Below, piece by piece: positions 6,109-6,432 of a stretch of DNA of 6,432 bases. Origin of the DNA: Leucobacter sp. (GTDB lineage: Bacteria > Actinomycetota > Actinomycetes > Actinomycetales > Microbacteriaceae); the NCBI GenBank assembly GCA_017990305.1, contig JAGNOB010000110.1, positions 1 to 6,432 of the forward strand. Reading direction: 5' to 3'. The position numbers and the translations under genes are program-made. A model generated the notes under the pieces. That model was given only the letters and a program-made list of their open reading frames with translations. It ran no database searches and was not told the origin of the DNA. Each line of letters starts with the position of its first letter. Position 1 is the first letter of the stretch.

Positions 6109-6432
6109 ATGGCCAACACCGCCCCCCGTATCAACGTCCAGCAGGTGAGCGACGCGCTCCTCGGCAAGTGGAAGGCCGAGCGCCTCGAGTCACGCGAGCT
6201 TGTGCGAAACAACCCGAGCCTGCACACCATCCCAGGCCAGCCAATGGACGAACACCGCATCCGTGTGCTCAACCAGCTGCACGAGCTCGTCGACGCCGGC
6301 GCGATCCAGCGCGCGTTCCCCGCCTCGCTCGGCGGTCAAGACAACCACGGTGGCAACGTCGCCGCGTTCCAGGAGCTTGTGCTCGCTGATCCGTCGATGC
6401 AGATCAAGGGCGGCGTGCAGTGGGGCCTGTTC
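6109..6432 (+). CDS. Acyl-CoA oxidase (acyl-CoA dehydrogenase superfamily), N-terminal 108 residues
   Basis: This encodes the start of an FAD-dependent acyl-CoA oxidase, which converts acyl-CoA and O2 to trans-2-enoyl-CoA and hydrogen peroxide, the first step of beta-oxidation. Only 108 codons are present before the right edge; the family is usually about 650-700 residues, so most of the protein, including the catalytic glutamate and most FAD contacts, is not visible. The call rests on the N-terminal helical domain: FPASLGG at 70-76, the VAAFQELVLADPSMQIKGG stretch at 84-102, and VQWGLF at 103-108, a pattern characteristic of oxidases rather than short dehydrogenases. ATG 6109 has a good Shine-Dalgarno at 6099-6103. 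The gene has its own promoter, separate from the helicase upstream. A long-chain acyl-CoA dehydrogenase remains the main alternative. Confidence 0.88.
   Translation, partial: MANTAPRINVQQVSDALLGKWKAERLESRELVRNNPSLHTIPGQPMDEHRIRVLNQLHELVDAGAIQRAFPASLGGQDNHGGNVAAFQELVLADPSMQIKGGVQWGLF

Noticed and set aside
5946..6389. Plus-strand 147-codon open frame overlapping the acyl-CoA oxidase start
   Set aside because: Arg/Pro/Ala-rich and out of frame with the oxidase, which has clear homology, a Shine-Dalgarno and a promoter. The overlap makes this a shadow.
1..6432. Defence island, toxin-antitoxin pair, mobile element, CRISPR array or biosynthetic cluster
   Set aside because: All long frames with family signals are housekeeping or envelope proteins. 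I saw no transposase, integrase, terminal repeats, direct repeat arrays or tRNA-like cloverleaf.

Overview
The window is high-GC DNA with four protein genes, a short divergent promoter region and a 216-base intergenic stretch. High GC, strong G/C preference at third codon positions, sparse Shine-Dalgarno use and the family types (a single-subunit RND pump without outer-membrane partners, an acyl-CoA oxidase, a DEAD-box helicase with a long Arg/Gly-rich N-terminal tail) point to an actinobacterium. Microbacteriaceae (Leucobacter/Microbacterium-like) is my best guess, inferred from protein flavour only and not proven.

Layout. Bases 1-839, minus strand: the N-terminal 279 residues of a DUF445 (YjiN-type) membrane protein, whose C-terminus lies beyond the left edge. 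Bases 840-909: a compact divergent promoter region. Bases 910-4296, plus strand: a complete 1128-residue RND-superfamily efflux permease (SwrC/AcrB-like). Bases 4300-5892, plus strand: a complete 530-residue DEAD-box RNA helicase, starting 3 bases after the pump's stop codon with its own Shine-Dalgarno sequence inside the pump's last codons, so the two very probably share an mRNA. Bases 5893-6108: two inverted repeats in tandem (one AT-rich, one GC-rich), then a well-spaced sigma70-type promoter and an ~86-base leader. Bases 6109-6432, plus strand: the first 108 residues of an acyl-CoA oxidase, cut by the right edge.

Functionally the pump and helicase form a probable two-gene unit of unrelated biochemistry (envelope export; RNA remodelling). 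The DUF445 gene is transcribed away from them, and the acyl-CoA oxidase begins a new transcription unit for fatty acyl-CoA breakdown. I see no mobile element, tRNA, rRNA, CRISPR array or defence system. It reads as ordinary chromosomal core. I did not find a convincing undescribed system. The points most worth a second look are the nested AT-rich palindrome at 5905-5944, the rare-codon-rich N-terminal tail of the helicase, the Gln/Pro-rich insert in the pump, and the symmetric -10 shared by the divergent genes.
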